Notes: generated from the letters alone by a model not told the origin. 64,000 nucleotides of DNA from Nitrospira sp. UBA6493 (GCA_002435325.1 DJMJ01000017.1:1-64000); one strand, 5' to 3'. Positions 1 through 9,318 are shown, counted from the stretch's first letter. A program made the numbers and translations.

Positions 1-227
1 TAAGATTTTAGATGACTCAATTCGAGGGCCAGACTTTGGTACGATCAGTAGTGTATACTGCTAAGTGGATCTTGACAGCCTTCTGAGCAGACTGCTTTAA
101 TCTTTCCAGATGGCCCCACCTAAAGCAAATCAGCACGTATCGGCTATAGTATGAAATTAGTCAACCCAAAAAACATTCAATATGCCAGCCAGTTGTGAGA
201 TCACACCCGCCTTTTTCGCAGGTCACA

Positions 228-401
228 ATGACAGGGAAAAAGGCGGTGTTTGCAGCTTCCCTGGGAACGGCATTCGAATGGTACGACTTTTTTGTGTATG
301 GCGAGCTGGCTGCGCTAGATAAAAACAGCGTTGGTCGCTGGGAGCAGGAAGAGGTGTTATTTGTTATGTATGCTATGAGGCAAGATATTCTCCTGGTATA
401 A
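228..401 (+). pseudogene. Remnant of an MFS (metabolite:H+ symporter type) transporter
   Basis: From the ATG at 228 the frame encodes a segment (KKAVFAASLGTAFEWYDFFV) that looks like the extreme N-terminus and first membrane helix of MHS-family MFS transporters such as ProP or ShiA relatives, where a GTxxEWYDF motif is typical. After about 27 residues the similarity stops and the frame runs through unrelated sequence to a stop at 401. An intact family member has over 400 residues, so this is a fragment. No further transporter piece was seen downstream. The flanks look less GC-rich than the rest of the window, consistent with a decayed region. Confidence 0.45.
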
Positions 402-545
402 GACGTACCGTTGCTCTTTGCTGGAGATCAGCCTTATGCATGATTGCCTCAACGCTTCTGACAAATAGTGAGCAGGCGCCGTCACTAGAATAGGCATGCG
501 GCTTCTGTTCTTGTTCAGCAACACACAGACTTCCTGAGGCTTCCG

Positions 546-833
546 ATGATGCATCGTCCCCGTTTCTCTGTATTCGTCATGGTCGGTCTGTCCGCTGCGA
601 TGTGGATCGGCACGGCCATGGCAGCAGAAGAGTCTTCAGAGGTCAAAGCCTACAACAAGGCTTGTGAGAGTGGTGACCCCGTTGCGTGCTTTGAGCTTGA
701 GTATCTGTATGAGAATGGAATGGGGATGCAGCAAGATAAAGACATCGCCCTGAAATACTACACGAAAGCGTGTGACCTGAAATATCAGTTTGCCTGCGAG
801 GCAACCGTGCGCGTCCAAAAGAGTAAGCAGTGA
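546..833 (+). CDS. Small exported Sel1-like (cysteine-rich TPR-like) repeat protein
   Basis: 95 residues. The N-terminus is a signal peptide with a hydrophobic core and an AMA cleavage-type site near residue 27, so the product is probably periplasmic. The mature part holds about one and a half Sel1-like repeats of the Hcp type: CESGDPVAC, then LYENGMG, DIALKYYTKAC and a final C. The Cys spacing fits the disulfide-linked helix pairs of cysteine-rich Sel1 proteins. Family members usually carry many repeats, so this one is minimal and may be a fragment of a longer protein or a small binding partner. Two adjacent ATGs (546, 549) are possible starts. No operon partner is evident. Confidence 0.6.
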   Translation: MMHRPRFSVFVMVGLSAAMWIGTAMAAEESSEVKAYNKACESGDPVACFELEYLYENGMGMQQDKDIALKYYTKACDLKYQFACEATVRVQKSKQ

Positions 834-1080
834 TCATGCTCGCACCGTTCTCACGTTCGTAAGGTCACCCGCGATCTCGCCGCGAACTAGACGCTTGCTG
901 GACACCGTCTAGGGGATCCCAAAAACGAGACTACTGTCCTACGCACAGCGGAAACACTGGTAAAGAATTGCCCCATGGGATCGGCTAGGCATTCGCCTCT
1001 TGCGCGGCTACTAGTCTAGGTGGCGCACAGGTCCGTGATACGGTGCGATGCATAAACGGCTCGAATATAAGACGGTAATC

Positions 1081-1449
1081 ATGAAAGGGTTTACCCAAAT
1101 GGTCATGCGAGGATGGTACTGGATCGGACTGGCAGGGCTGAGCATGGCCACCACGTCAGCGGCGGTCGCCGAGTCCTGGAAGCCGTTCGCCCAGCCTGAG
1201 ATACGAGGGATGTCGACGGAACAACTCCATGATCAATTTTGCGTGGATCAACGATTAGCCGAGGATTTGCGCATTGAAGTGGACAAGTACGGGGGACTTT
1301 TGCTCAAGGAACACCCATCGCCTGTCTATGAGAAAAGTTATGAAGAGGCCAAGCGCAGCTACCAAGAGGTTCAGCAAGAGTTGCGCCGCATCACTCGCAT
1401 TCTCATTGACAGAGAAGAAGCCCTGCCCAGTTGCCTTAGGAATTACTGA
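1081..1449 (+). CDS. Small exported protein of unknown function
   Basis: Not recognised. An ATG at 1048 is also in frame; 1081 is preferred because it gives a compact signal peptide (Lys and Arg, a hydrophobic stretch, then AVA|ES). The mature part, about 90 residues, is charged and probably helical, with a Lys/Glu-rich stretch that could form a coiled coil (KSYEEAKRSYQEVQQELRR). Two Cys, one near the start (FCVDQ) and one near the end (PSCLRNY), could form a disulfide. It stands alone in a low-density region. No function is proposed. Confidence 0.5.
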   Translation: MKGFTQMVMRGWYWIGLAGLSMATTSAAVAESWKPFAQPEIRGMSTEQLHDQFCVDQRLAEDLRIEVDKYGGLLLKEHPSPVYEKSYEEAKRSYQEVQQELRRITRILIDREEALPSCLRNY

Positions 1450-1634
1450 CCGTAAGGAAAGACGACGCCTCCAGGAATCAGCCGCCTCTCATCAAGAACA
1501 CTTATCGGGAATGGATTCCCCCCCCTGCCCCGTTTTCGTCAAACCCTCGATTGCGCAGGATAGAACTTATGGCTGACACCTCAGTTGACTGGTAATTGTC
1601 AATCGGTTTAAGAACATGTGTGAGTCGCAGACCG

Positions 1635-2630
1635 TCAACCCTGCCTCATTCCTGGCGGTACACTTCTATCATCACCCATATTGCAATGCGGCTGATCCCG
1701 TGAATGAGCTGAACGCACTCTGGAGATAAGGCTGCTGGCATCGGTGGCGGCCTGTCCGGGGATCATCGTGCTTGTGTCGGCGATGGCGATGACCGGATTC
1801 ATGAGGCCAGAAATGTCTCTGAAGAACATACCGGTCTTCCCCACAGGAAGGTTGTTCTCTGTCACCGTAAAATTGCCCTTGAAGGCAATGTATTTGCCGT
1901 TGTTCATCGTCGGGGAATCAGGGAATACGTCGAACTTCGTGCCTGCTGGAGCAGGGAGGGGAACCTAAAAGTAGGAGAAGTCCGGCAGGTTGCCGAGCGT
2001 ATTGACTCCGGTAGTGAGCGGGCCATTGATCCAGGTGAAGATGCCCGTGGTGCCGGCCCTGGTCTCTAATTGAGTAATGGGATCAATGTAAGTCCAGACC
2101 GGTTGTGAATTCCCCCGTGAGGCGATCAACGGGGACGAAATATCAATCCGCGGGATGGACGGAGTCTCGTTAAAGATGGACCCGAGATTGTTGGGTGCTG
2201 GGACAACTGTCTCAGTATCGAGAATGGTCTGCAATGCCGGTGATGAACAGAGATCGACTGACCAGACTCCGCGATGGGGCTCTCCGGCTGGAGCGCCTCC
2301 TGGTGCTTTGGCGCGGGCGCGGAAGACGACTAGGCCATTACTGTTGATCGACGGTTGGTTATAGCTGAAGTAATTCTTTCCTACCCCTGCGGGCCCGGGT
2401 GGCGAAACGGCATTATTCACCACGGTCACCCATTTCCCGGTCGCGTTGCTGATAGCGCTGGAACAGGCGCTTGCGACCGGTGGTAGTGGCGTTGGAGCGT
2501 CATTGCCCCCGCATGCTGCCAACAACATGAAGCAGGTGGACGTTATTGCCAGATGCAGCGCATACCTCCCGAGAGATTGGCAAAGAGGTATTTCGGCTTT
2601 TGTCTGTCTGCAGCAGGGTAAGGGCGACAT
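1635..2630 (-). pseudogene. Lipoprotein gene interrupted by an in-frame TAG
   Basis: The ATG at 2630 (in-frame upstream start at 2678) begins a lipoprotein signal with a lipobox-like LLAACGGN. The frame reads through Ser/Pro/Gly-rich exported-type sequence to a TAG at 1967-1965. The same frame then continues with no further stop to 1635, and that part resembles the same kind of extracellular beta sequence (GKYIAFKGNFTV). The break is thus one codon; a CAG to TAG change would explain it. The last part (after IPGQ) looks unlike the rest, so the true 3' end may also be lost. Family not recognised; many such proteins are repeat-containing surface lipoproteins. Other genes here end in TAG, so UAG recoding is unlikely. 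Confidence 0.55.
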
Positions 2631-3363
2631 CTGACACCTCACGACGTAAAGGGTTTCCAATACAAATTCACAAAACAATACGAGTCACGCCAGACGAAAA
2701 GGATTCGCGCGCTCCTCATCGTCCGTATCTTGATTCACTCGTTGAGTGACGAGCTGGAATATAGTTTTCATGAGTCGCCTCTCCGTCGGAAACACCTATG
2801 TATAATTTCGACTAGCAGGAGGTGTGCCACTACCGTGAATTACACCTCCTGACGAGAGATCGTATAAACACCAAATGGTTAGAGCTTCTGAGTTCAATGT
2901 GCCTGACGGTGAATGGAAGAATAATAAGAATTACGGTGGGGTATTTAAGGTCAATGCATGAGCGGAGGTGTTGCTATTCGCGACACGGATATTTGTCTCA
3001 AAGCAATTCGAGCCTGCTCTTCTTACCGCTTGTCGAAAACGTGCCATACGAAATACTGTCAAATTTCATAGCCATTAGTGGTGAATTGCGATGGGTGTGG
3101 ATGGTTCGCAGGCTGCTCAACCATTTGTTACTGGAAGGGGTTCTTCGACACGAGCAATAGAATGAAATGTGTGCGGTGATTTCCCCCTACGAAAGATGGG
3201 GAGCGAAGGGATTGCGCTAAGGGCTAGGGTGGAGCTGCAGGGAGAATAACCTTTCCCAGATTTGTAATTCTTGTCAGGAGCGTGAGGGGGGGAGCTTGAT
3301 GCTGTGGGTTTGAGGTCTCCCCATCATTGGTCTGGACATGGGGCATCCTGCTAGAATGCCATT
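2631..3363. other. Gene-poor stretch
   Basis: About 730 bases without a convincing gene. Open frames here have no recognisable protein features and codon use unlike the neighbours. The stretch looks richer in A and T. It contains a TATAAT at 2801-2806 followed by a perfect 10-bp inverted repeat (2816-2825 with 2842-2851), and near its right end the -10-like box of the next gene. Confidence 0.5.
2816..2851. repeat. Perfect 10-bp inverted repeat (hairpin) downstream of a TATAAT
   Basis: CAGGAGGTGT at 2816-2825 pairs exactly with ACACCTCCTG at 2842-2851 around a 16-base loop. A TATAAT lies ten bases upstream (2801-2806), so a transcript starting there could begin with this hairpin. The left arm carries an anti-anti-SD-like GGAGG. 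There is no T-tract, so it is not a standard terminator. Confidence 0.4.
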
Positions 3364-6030
3364 ATGGATGTGGTGACGACGCATCGGAACGCGGATTTCG
3401 ACGGCCTGGCCTCGATGGTGGCCGTGCGAAAACTGTATCCTGACGTGCGGCTGGTGTTGTCGGGCGGGGCGCAAGAAACTGTGCACGCCTTTCTCAGCAC
3501 GCACGATCTAAATCTTACCAAACTGAAGGATATCGATCTCGCACAGGTCCGGCGGCTGGTTCTGGTGGATACGCACGAGCCTGATCGGATTGGTCCGTTT
3601 AAACAATGCTGGCAGGACCCGCTGGTTGAGGTGCTGGTCTTCGATCATCATGGGGAAAGCCATGATGCCACCGAGACGCCGTCAGGCGGGAAGCCGGTGA
3701 CCACGGTTATTGAGGCAGTCGGGGCCACGACAACCCTCCTGATCGAACGGGTGCGCGAGGCGGCCGTGCCCCTGACGGTTTTGGAAGCGACGGTCTTGGC
3801 GTTGGGCTTGTACGAAGAAACCGGGTCCTTCACGTTTGCCTCCACCACGCCGCGCGATCTTAACGCCGCCGCATTTCTCCTCAAAGCAGGAGCCGATCTC
3901 AATCTCGTGTCGCAGACTTTGCGGCGTCCGCTCGATCCGGACGTGGTGGCCTTGCTCAACGATCTTCTTGAACATAGTGAGGTGCATTATCTCGAAGGCC
4001 GGAAAGTCCTGGTGGCCACCAGCACGATCGATCGGTGCCAGGCAGAAGCCGCCGAGGCGGTTCACAAGCTGGCGGAGTTGGAGGGGGTGGACGCGGTGAT
4101 CGTGGCGGTCATGACGGAGGAGCATGTCGAAGTGATCGGCCGCAGCCGCACCCCCGACATCGATGTCGGGGGCATCGCGAGGGAATTCGGGGGCGGCGGG
4201 CACCCGGTCGCGGCGGCCGCGATGATCAAAGGTCAGACTCTGACGCAGGTGAAGGAGCGTGTGGTGCAGTTGCTCACGCAGCGCTATCGGCCGACGCTCC
4301 TGGCCAAAGATGTCATGACTAAGCCGGTGAAAAAGGTGACGGCAGACGCGACGGTCAAGGACACCGAGCAGCAGATGACGCACTATGGGGTCAACGTGCT
4401 TCCGGTTCTGGACGGGAAGGACCGCTATATTGGCCTGGTGAGCCGGGAGCAGATCCAGAAGGCGTTGTTCCATAGGCTTGGCGCCCTGACGGCTCAGGAC
4501 ATCATGCACACCGATCATTACACGGCGAGCCCCGAGACCTCGTTCCACGAGATTGAGCAGGCGATGCTCGAACGGAATCAGCGTTTTGTGCCGATTCTCG
4601 ACGGCACCCGCGTGGTCGGCGTGATCACGCGCACGGATTTGCTCAGGGCTTGGCATGACGATGTCTCGCGGACGCTGCACCTCCGTCCCAAGCTGAGCGA
4701 GCCAGCCGAAATGACCCGTCCCATGCACCGGCGCAATCTCAGCTCACAGATTCGTGAGAAACTGCCGCCGCCGGTTTTCACGTTGCTGAAGGAGGCCGGC
4801 CTTCTTGCCGACCGGTTGGATGTGTCTCTTTATGTAGTCGGGGGATTTGTGCGCGATCTCCTGCTCGGTCTCGACAATCTGGATCTTGACTTGGTCGTGG
4901 AAGGTGATGGCATTGCCTTCGCACGCAAATTAGCCGCGGAGCATGGGGGGCGGGTTAAGGCCCATGAGCGATTTGGGACAGCAGTCGTCGTGCTGCCGGA
5001 CGGCGTCAAGCTGGATGTGGCGACGGCGCGCACTGAGTACTATGAATTTCCGACCGCGTTGCCGACGGTCGAGCAGAGTTCCATCAAAAAAGATCTGTAT
5101 CGCCGGGATTTCACGATCAATGCCTTGGCGGTACGGTTGAACGGACGGGGATTCGGGGACGTCCTCGATTTTTACGGAGGACAGCGCGATCTGAAGGACA
5201 AGGCCATTCGTGTCCTGCATAGTCTGAGTTTTGTCGAAGATCCGACCCGGGTGTTCCGTGCGATTCGCTTTGAGACCCGCTTCGGGTTCCATTTGGGCAA
5301 AGATACGCTGGCGTTGATTAAGGCCGCCGTGAAGATGGAGCTGTTCCACCGGCTGTCCGGGCATCGGTTGCTGGAAGAGCTGAAAGCGCTCTGCTCAGAG
5401 CGTGAGCCGAAGACCGGCCTCAAGCGACTGGCGGAACTTGGTCTGCTCCGGTTCATTCATCCGAAGCTGGTCTGGACGGCCCGTCTGGAGCGCATGCTGC
5501 TTGCGGCGGAAGAAGCGCTGGATTGGTATCGGCTGCTCTATCTCGATCGCAAGATGGAGGGTTGGCTGGTCTATATCATGGTGCTTGCCGCCGCCTTGCC
5601 GGATCGCGGTGTAACGGAGTGGCTCAAGCGGTTTCCGTTCAGCGAACGTGAGGCCACGACGCTGAAGGTATTTCGTGGCGGAGCCCATCGGGTATTCCGG
5701 CAACTGGCCAAACGGCCGCCCCTTTCACCCTCGGCGGCGGTTCGATTATTGGAAACTCTGCCGGACGAAGCCCTCGTGGCGATGATGGCGCAGAGCCAAT
5801 CCGAGCCGGTTAAACGCCAGGTGGCCGCCTATCTCACGACGTGGCAACATACGAAGCCGCGCCTTACGGGAGCGGATCTGCGCGCGATGGGCGTGAAGCC
5901 AGGGCCGATCTATAGCAAAGTGCTGACCCAATTGCGCGAGGCGCAGCTCGACGGGCTGGTAAAAACCGAAGCTGAGGAGCGGGCGTTGGTGCAGACGCTC
6001 ATTCGCCGGCGAGCCGGCGGGGCGGATTAA
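3364..6030 (+). CDS. DHH-CBS-polyA-polymerase fusion: tRNA nucleotidyltransferase (probably A-adding)
   Basis: 888 residues, much longer than an ordinary CCA enzyme (about 400). In order: a DHH phosphoesterase-like domain (DTHEPDR, FDHHGE), its DHHA1 part with GGGGHP near 276-282, two CBS domains (about 315-370 and 378-435), then a class II nucleotidyltransferase head with GGFVRDLLLG near 492, the catalytic DLDLD near 504 and RRDFTINALA near 579, followed by an RNA-binding tail. In deep-branching bacteria such as Aquifex and Deinococcus, enzymes of this layout add only the terminal A of tRNA CCA, with a separate CC-adding enzyme; A-adding is therefore the likely role. The ATG lies six bases after TAGAAT (3352-3357) with no Shine-Dalgarno, suggesting a leaderless mRNA. 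Its 3' end overlaps the convergent next gene by four bases. Confidence 0.9.
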   Translation: MDVVTTHRNADFDGLASMVAVRKLYPDVRLVLSGGAQETVHAFLSTHDLNLTKLKDIDLAQVRRLVLVDTHEPDRIGPFKQCWQDPLVEVLVFDHHGESHDATETPSGGKPVTTVIEAVGATTTLLIERVREAAVPLTVLEATVLALGLYEETGSFTFASTTPRDLNAAAFLLKAGADLNLVSQTLRRPLDPDVVALLNDLLEHSEVHYLEGRKVLVATSTIDRCQAEAAEAVHKLAELEGVDAVIVAVMTEEHVEVIGRSRTPDIDVGGIAREFGGGGHPVAAAAMIKGQTLTQVKERVVQLLTQRYRPTLLAKDVMTKPVKKVTADATVKDTEQQMTHYGVNVLPVLDGKDRYIGLVSREQIQKALFHRLGALTAQDIMHTDHYTASPETSFHEIEQAMLERNQRFVPILDGTRVVGVITRTDLLRAWHDDVSRTLHLRPKLSEPAEMTRPMHRRNLSSQIREKLPPPVFTLLKEAGLLADRLDVSLYVVGGFVRDLLLGLDNLDLDLVVEGDGIAFARKLAAEHGGRVKAHERFGTAVVVLPDGVKLDVATARTEYYEFPTALPTVEQSSIKKDLYRRDFTINALAVRLNGRGFGDVLDFYGGQRDLKDKAIRVLHSLSFVEDPTRVFRAIRFETRFGFHLGKDTLALIKAAVKMELFHRLSGHRLLEELKALCSEREPKTGLKRLAELGLLRFIHPKLVWTARLERMLLAAEEALDWYRLLYLDRKMEGWLVYIMVLAAALPDRGVTEWLKRFPFSEREATTLKVFRGGAHRVFRQLAKRPPLSPSAAVRLLETLPDEALVAMMAQSQSEPVKRQVAAYLTTWQHTKPRLTGADLRAMGVKPGPIYSKVLTQLREAQLDGLVKTEAEERALVQTLIRRRAGGAD

Positions 6031-6662
6031 TTCGTCGGGGTGATGGAGAGCGAGACTTCGTTCGGCAACAGCAACGTCACATTGGCCTGGTTCGCCGCAT
6101 CAGGCTGAATGATCGCAAAAAGCGGAACGGCTTGCGGCACGGTGCTCGGCGGCATGGCGAGGATCGCCGGAAAATCGATCAGCGGAGAGATCGTCGCAAG
6201 ACTGGCCAGCCTCAACCGGAAGGCCATCAAGATATCGCGCAGGCGTCTCGCCTGTTCTTCCTCGGGTAGCGAGTCTGTGGTCACGATGCCGAGTTCCCAC
6301 AAGGGTTTGGTAATGGTCACGGGAAACGTGAGCCCGAGTTGCTGGGCGGTCGGCGTGACGTCGATCAATATTCCCGAATGTATAGCCTGCTGACGGTCTT
6401 TGATTGTGGGAACATCCGGTCCCACGCTGGAGGTCTCCGTGGTGTTTTCCTTTTCTGGAAGCACGTCTGCAATAGGTTCTGCCTCGTCGTCTGCCGTCGA
6501 TGAAACCGGCAATCCTGTTTTCGGCAGGGCCGTCACAATGCCTTCGTAAATCACTCGGGCAGAATCTGACCATGAAGGGTTAAACGGACGTCCGGCGAAG
6601 GCCGCATCAGCCGCCTTCTTTTCGTCGTGGGTCAATGGTTTGGGATGGGTGTGTTGAGTCAT
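6027..6662 (-). CDS. Conserved hypothetical protein with a DUF6573-like segment
   Basis: 211 residues, no signal peptide or membrane segment. The N-terminus has a short motif (FNPSWSDSARVIYEG) and a variable acidic linker. The central part, AIHSGILIDVTPTAQQLGL followed by PVTITKPLWE, matches the pattern I associate with DUF6573-type domains, in which an AI-DG-LVDVT core precedes PV-LT-A-W. That family has no known function and is often found near plasmid or phage genes. The gene is convergent with the tRNA nucleotidyltransferase and overlaps it by four bases. No Shine-Dalgarno is visible before the ATG. Confidence 0.6.
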   Translation of the reverse strand: MTQHTHPKPLTHDEKKAADAAFAGRPFNPSWSDSARVIYEGIVTALPKTGLPVSSTADDEAEPIADVLPEKENTTETSSVGPDVPTIKDRQQAIHSGILIDVTPTAQQLGLTFPVTITKPLWELGIVTTDSLPEEEQARRLRDILMAFRLRLASLATISPLIDFPAILAMPPSTVPQAVPLFAIIQPDAANQANVTLLLPNEVSLSITPTN

Positions 6663-6793
6663 AACATACAGATAACCAGGTCAGCGGCGAGGTCAAGCGG
6701 CAATTGGCGGGCTATTGGGGCGGAAAGACGTGTGCCGGATGAGTTGAGGAGCTAAGGTGAAGCGGCGCGAAGCCTCGTGCTATAGTTCCGCGC

Positions 6794-7432
6794 ATGGCGC
6801 GCATGGACTATTATCGAGTGCTCGGAGTCTCGCGGGAGGCCTCCGAGGACGACATCAAAAAAGCCTACCGGAAGCTGGTCTTTCAGCATCATCCTGACCG
6901 GAATCCCGACAGCAAAGATGCGGAGGCGAAGATCCGCGAGATCAACGCCGCTTACGAGATCGTGGGCGATGCGGAAAAACGCCGCAGCTATGACCGGCTC
7001 TATTGGGGCGACGAGCCGCGCGCGGATGTGGTGGACCCCTTCGTCATTCTCCACGAGATGGAGCAGAAGCTTTTCGACGAGGGACGGAAGGAGCTCTTTG
7101 CCGTATTGGTCAAGGATGTCGCTCGGGTGAAGGCGGAATTGGCCCTTCTGCGCGAACGGGCCGTGGCGGCGCAGGGCTATGACACCTTCAGGGAAGATTT
7201 GGTGGCAGAGCGGGGCGCAGAGGTGATGGACGATTTTCTCACCGAGGAGATGGAGGCGCGCAAAGGCCGATTGGTCGAAGTGGCCGCCGAGATGATGGTG
7301 TCGCAAGGCGTCGTCAAGAAGAACGACGAAGGCGGGTTCCGGTCAGTGCGAGGAGCCCTCGAAGAGAGTTACCGAAAAGGCCGCATTCACGGCTATGCCT
7401 CGGCACTGGAGTTGTTCTACGAGAGACGTTAA
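6794..7432 (+). CDS. J-domain (DnaJ-like) co-chaperone, type III
   Basis: 212 residues. The N-terminal 70 form a J-domain: [12 protein letters not shown], helix II with KKAYRKL, the HPD at 33-35, and [17 protein letters not shown]-domains stimulate the ATPase of an Hsp70 such as DnaK. There is no Gly/Phe region and no zinc-finger Cys, so it is a type III protein rather than DnaJ itself. The rest is charged and helical and probably binds a specific client, unknown here. TATAGT at 6781-6786 lies seven bases before the ATG and no Shine-Dalgarno is present, suggesting a leaderless mRNA. Its stop codon lies inside a degenerate heptamer repeat tract. Confidence 0.85.
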   Translation: MARMDYYRVLGVSREASEDDIKKAYRKLVFQHHPDRNPDSKDAEAKIREINAAYEIVGDAEKRRSYDRLYWGDEPRADVVDPFVILHEMEQKLFDEGRKELFAVLVKDVARVKAELALLRERAVAAQGYDTFREDLVAERGAEVMDDFLTEEMEARKGRLVEVAAEMMVSQGVVKKNDEGGFRSVRGALEESYRKGRIHGYASALELFYERR

Positions 7433-7498
7433 ACGTGAAATGTGAAACGTAAGAGGGCTGACCTCGCGATCGTTTCACTATTCACGTCTACGTTTCAT
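7424..7498. repeat. Heptamer-repeat hairpin between convergent genes
   Basis: Heptamers at 7424-7451 (AGACGTT, AAACGTG, AAATGTG, AAACGTA) are followed, after about 19 bases, by complementary heptamers at 7471-7498 (CGTTTCA, CTATTCA, CGTCTAC, GTTTCAT). The two arms can pair. The tract covers the stop of the J-domain gene and the 3' end of the convergent amidohydrolase, so it may act as a bidirectional terminator. Similar tracts occur elsewhere in the window. Confidence 0.55.
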
Positions 7499-8703
7499 GT
7501 GCTTGCCAGCGGTCCCGCCACAAACTTTCCCGCCTGCATCACGCCCAGGATCTTGCTGCGGTCCCGAAGCAGCTCGATTCGTTTTAGAGGATTGCCGTTG
7601 AGAATCACCAGGTCGGCCTGCTTTCCCTTGATCAGTGTCCCCACCGTTTCATCAATGCCGATGAGCCGCGCGGCGGCGGCCGTCGAAGCCAGGATTGCAT
7701 CCATCGGGCTCATGCCGAAGGCGACCATCCGCTCCAGTTCCTGGGCGTTATCTCCGTGATAGTTGAAAGGGGTGCCGGCGTCGGTTCCCATGGCGATGAA
7801 CAGTCCGTGCTGGTGGGCCTTCTTGAAGCTGGCTTGATGGCGTTTGGTCAGGGCTTTCGCTTTATCGAGTGCGCTTGTCGGAATACCGCATCCCGGACGG
7901 CCTGCCGCCGTGGTGGAAAGGGCGGAGAGCGTCGGCACCATGTACACACCGTGCTGCTTCATCAATTCGCCGGCTTCGTCGTCGAGCAACGTGGCGTGTT
8001 CGATGGAGTGCACCCCGGCGCGAATGGCGTTTTTCATGCCGGAGGATCCGTGCGCATGGGCCGCGACTTTTTTTTGAGCTCGCCGGGCGGTTTCAACCGC
8101 CGCGGTGAGTTCCTCCACCGTCATCTGGGCCTGGTCCGGAGAAGTGCCGGGAGTCAGCACACCACCTGAGGCAATGACTTTTATCAGGCCGGCGCCGGCG
8201 GTTAGTTGCGCTTCGACGGCGCGGCGGACGTGGGCAGGCCCTTCCACTTCCTGGCCGATAAACCGCGCATGGCCGCCGATCATGCAGATGGCGAGGCCGG
8301 CGCCGACGATGCGGGGGCCTGGCAGGATACCGGTCTCGATCGCGTGCGTGAGGACAAAAATGGAATGGTCGCGCGAGCCGACATCGCGGACGGTGGTGAA
8401 GCCGGCTTCCAGCGTTTGCCTGGCATGACGGGCCGACTTGAGCAGGGTGAGCGAGGGGGAGTCGGTTTCGACGGCCGCGACGACGTCCGGTTCCGCGCCC
8501 AGGCAGAGGTGAACATGGCAGTCCATCAGCCCTGGAATCACGGTAAGCCCCCGACCGTTGATCTTGGTGACACCACTAGGGATCGTGATGGTGCGGCTGA
8601 GGCCGGCGGCGGCGATCTTGGCGCCGCGAATGAGGATGGTGGCCTGTTCGTAGACATGACCGGTGCCATCGATGAGGCGGACGTGCTGGAGTGCGAGAGC
8701 CAT
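7495..8703 (-). CDS. Amidohydrolase family protein (imidazolonepropionase / Xaa-Pro dipeptidase-like)
   Basis: 402 residues from the ATG at 8703; a longer in-frame start at 8751 would overlap the upstream gene, and GGAG lies just before 8703. The protein has the composite amidohydrolase fold: an N-terminal beta region (IDGTG), PGLMDCHVHL with the metal-binding HxH, a central KVIASGG, then HAHG, IEHAT and the late GTDAGTP with the catalytic Asp. Family members hydrolyse cyclic amides or dipeptides; the exact substrate cannot be read from sequence. No signal peptide, so cytoplasmic. It is the last gene of a minus-strand set with a haem-domain protein (8708-9301) and an aminotransferase (9319-10500), spaced by only a few bases. 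Confidence 0.8.
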   Translation of the reverse strand: MALALQHVRLIDGTGHVYEQATILIRGAKIAAAGLSRTITIPSGVTKINGRGLTVIPGLMDCHVHLCLGAEPDVVAAVETDSPSLTLLKSARHARQTLEAGFTTVRDVGSRDHSIFVLTHAIETGILPGPRIVGAGLAICMIGGHARFIGQEVEGPAHVRRAVEAQLTAGAGLIKVIASGGVLTPGTSPDQAQMTVEELTAAVETARRAQKKVAAHAHGSSGMKNAIRAGVHSIEHATLLDDEAGELMKQHGVYMVPTLSALSTTAAGRPGCGIPTSALDKAKALTKRHQASFKKAHQHGLFIAMGTDAGTPFNYHGDNAQELERMVAFGMSPMDAILASTAAAARLIGIDETVGTLIKGKQADLVILNGNPLKRIELLRDRSKILGVMQAGKFVAGPLAST

Positions 8704-8707
8704 GAAT

Positions 8708-9301
8708 TTATTCTCCGACAGGGAAGGTGATGACGATTCCGCCCATGACATCGTTTAATTTGAAATCGCGGCGGGGACTGTTCGGGTGTTTGTTGTGGCA
8801 ATCGACGCAGGCCTGGGACGAGGCGAAGTCGGGATAGATAGCCTGAAAATACCGAGTGCCGTCTTTCGTCAGAAATCCGTAGTAGGGGACATCGGGTTGT
8901 TTCTCGACCGCAGCGAGTCCGAGCCGTTCCAGATCGCTGTTGGCCCCATTCCATACATAAATGGGAGTCAAGCTCGCGAGCCGAAAAGAAAACTTCAAAT
9001 CCTTAAGGGCCACGAGCCGGCCGGACTCCATGAGATATTGCGCAGGGAGAGGAACGCCGCGTTCGTCCTTCCAATGTTCGTGAGCCTCGATACCTTCCTT
9101 CTGCAGTTTGACCACGACGTTGTCCGTATAATTGGTGCGATTGGCCTCCAGCAGCGCATGAATGAACGAGGCGACCTTTTGGGGGGAGACCATGTCGGCC
9201 TTCGTCGAGTCGGCCATCGTCAGCTTGAAGACCCAAAAGAAGATCATGCTCATGAATGCAAAGGTGACAGCGCCCAATACTACTAACAGCGGACGATTCA
9301 T
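8708..9301 (-). CDS. Membrane-anchored DUF3365-type c-haem protein
   Basis: 197 residues from the ATG at 9301 (a GTG at 9319 is also in frame). One N-terminal membrane helix anchors a periplasmic domain. The C-terminal part has QACVDCHNKHPNSP, a single CxxCH haem c motif. The arrangement fits the DUF3365 / Tll0287-like family of haem sensor or electron-transfer domains, and the preceding YFQAIYPD segment is typical of it. Located four bases upstream of the amidohydrolase and just after the aminotransferase, so probably co-transcribed. The role could be redox sensing or electron transfer; no output domain is attached. Confidence 0.75.
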   Translation of the reverse strand: MNRPLLVVLGAVTFAFMSMIFFWVFKLTMADSTKADMVSPQKVASFIHALLEANRTNYTDNVVVKLQKEGIEAHEHWKDERGVPLPAQYLMESGRLVALKDLKFSFRLASLTPIYVWNGANSDLERLGLAAVEKQPDVPYYGFLTKDGTRYFQAIYPDFASSQACVDCHNKHPNSPRRDFKLNDVMGGIVITFPVGE

Positions 9302-9318
9302 GGTCTGCCTTCCTTCCA

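Noticed and set aside
1965..2678. UAG recoded as an amino acid
   Set aside because: Genes such as those ending at 12243, 19109 and 40941 use TAG as a normal stop, so general recoding is not likely.
2822..3160. 112-codon open frame on the plus strand
   Set aside because: No protein-like pattern, codon use unlike neighbours, rich in rare combinations; overlaps the hairpin at 2816-2851.
3682..4728. 348-codon open frame on the minus strand
   Set aside because: Lies wholly inside the well-supported tRNA nucleotidyltransferase gene; Arg/His/Gln-rich, typical of an antisense shadow in GC-rich DNA.
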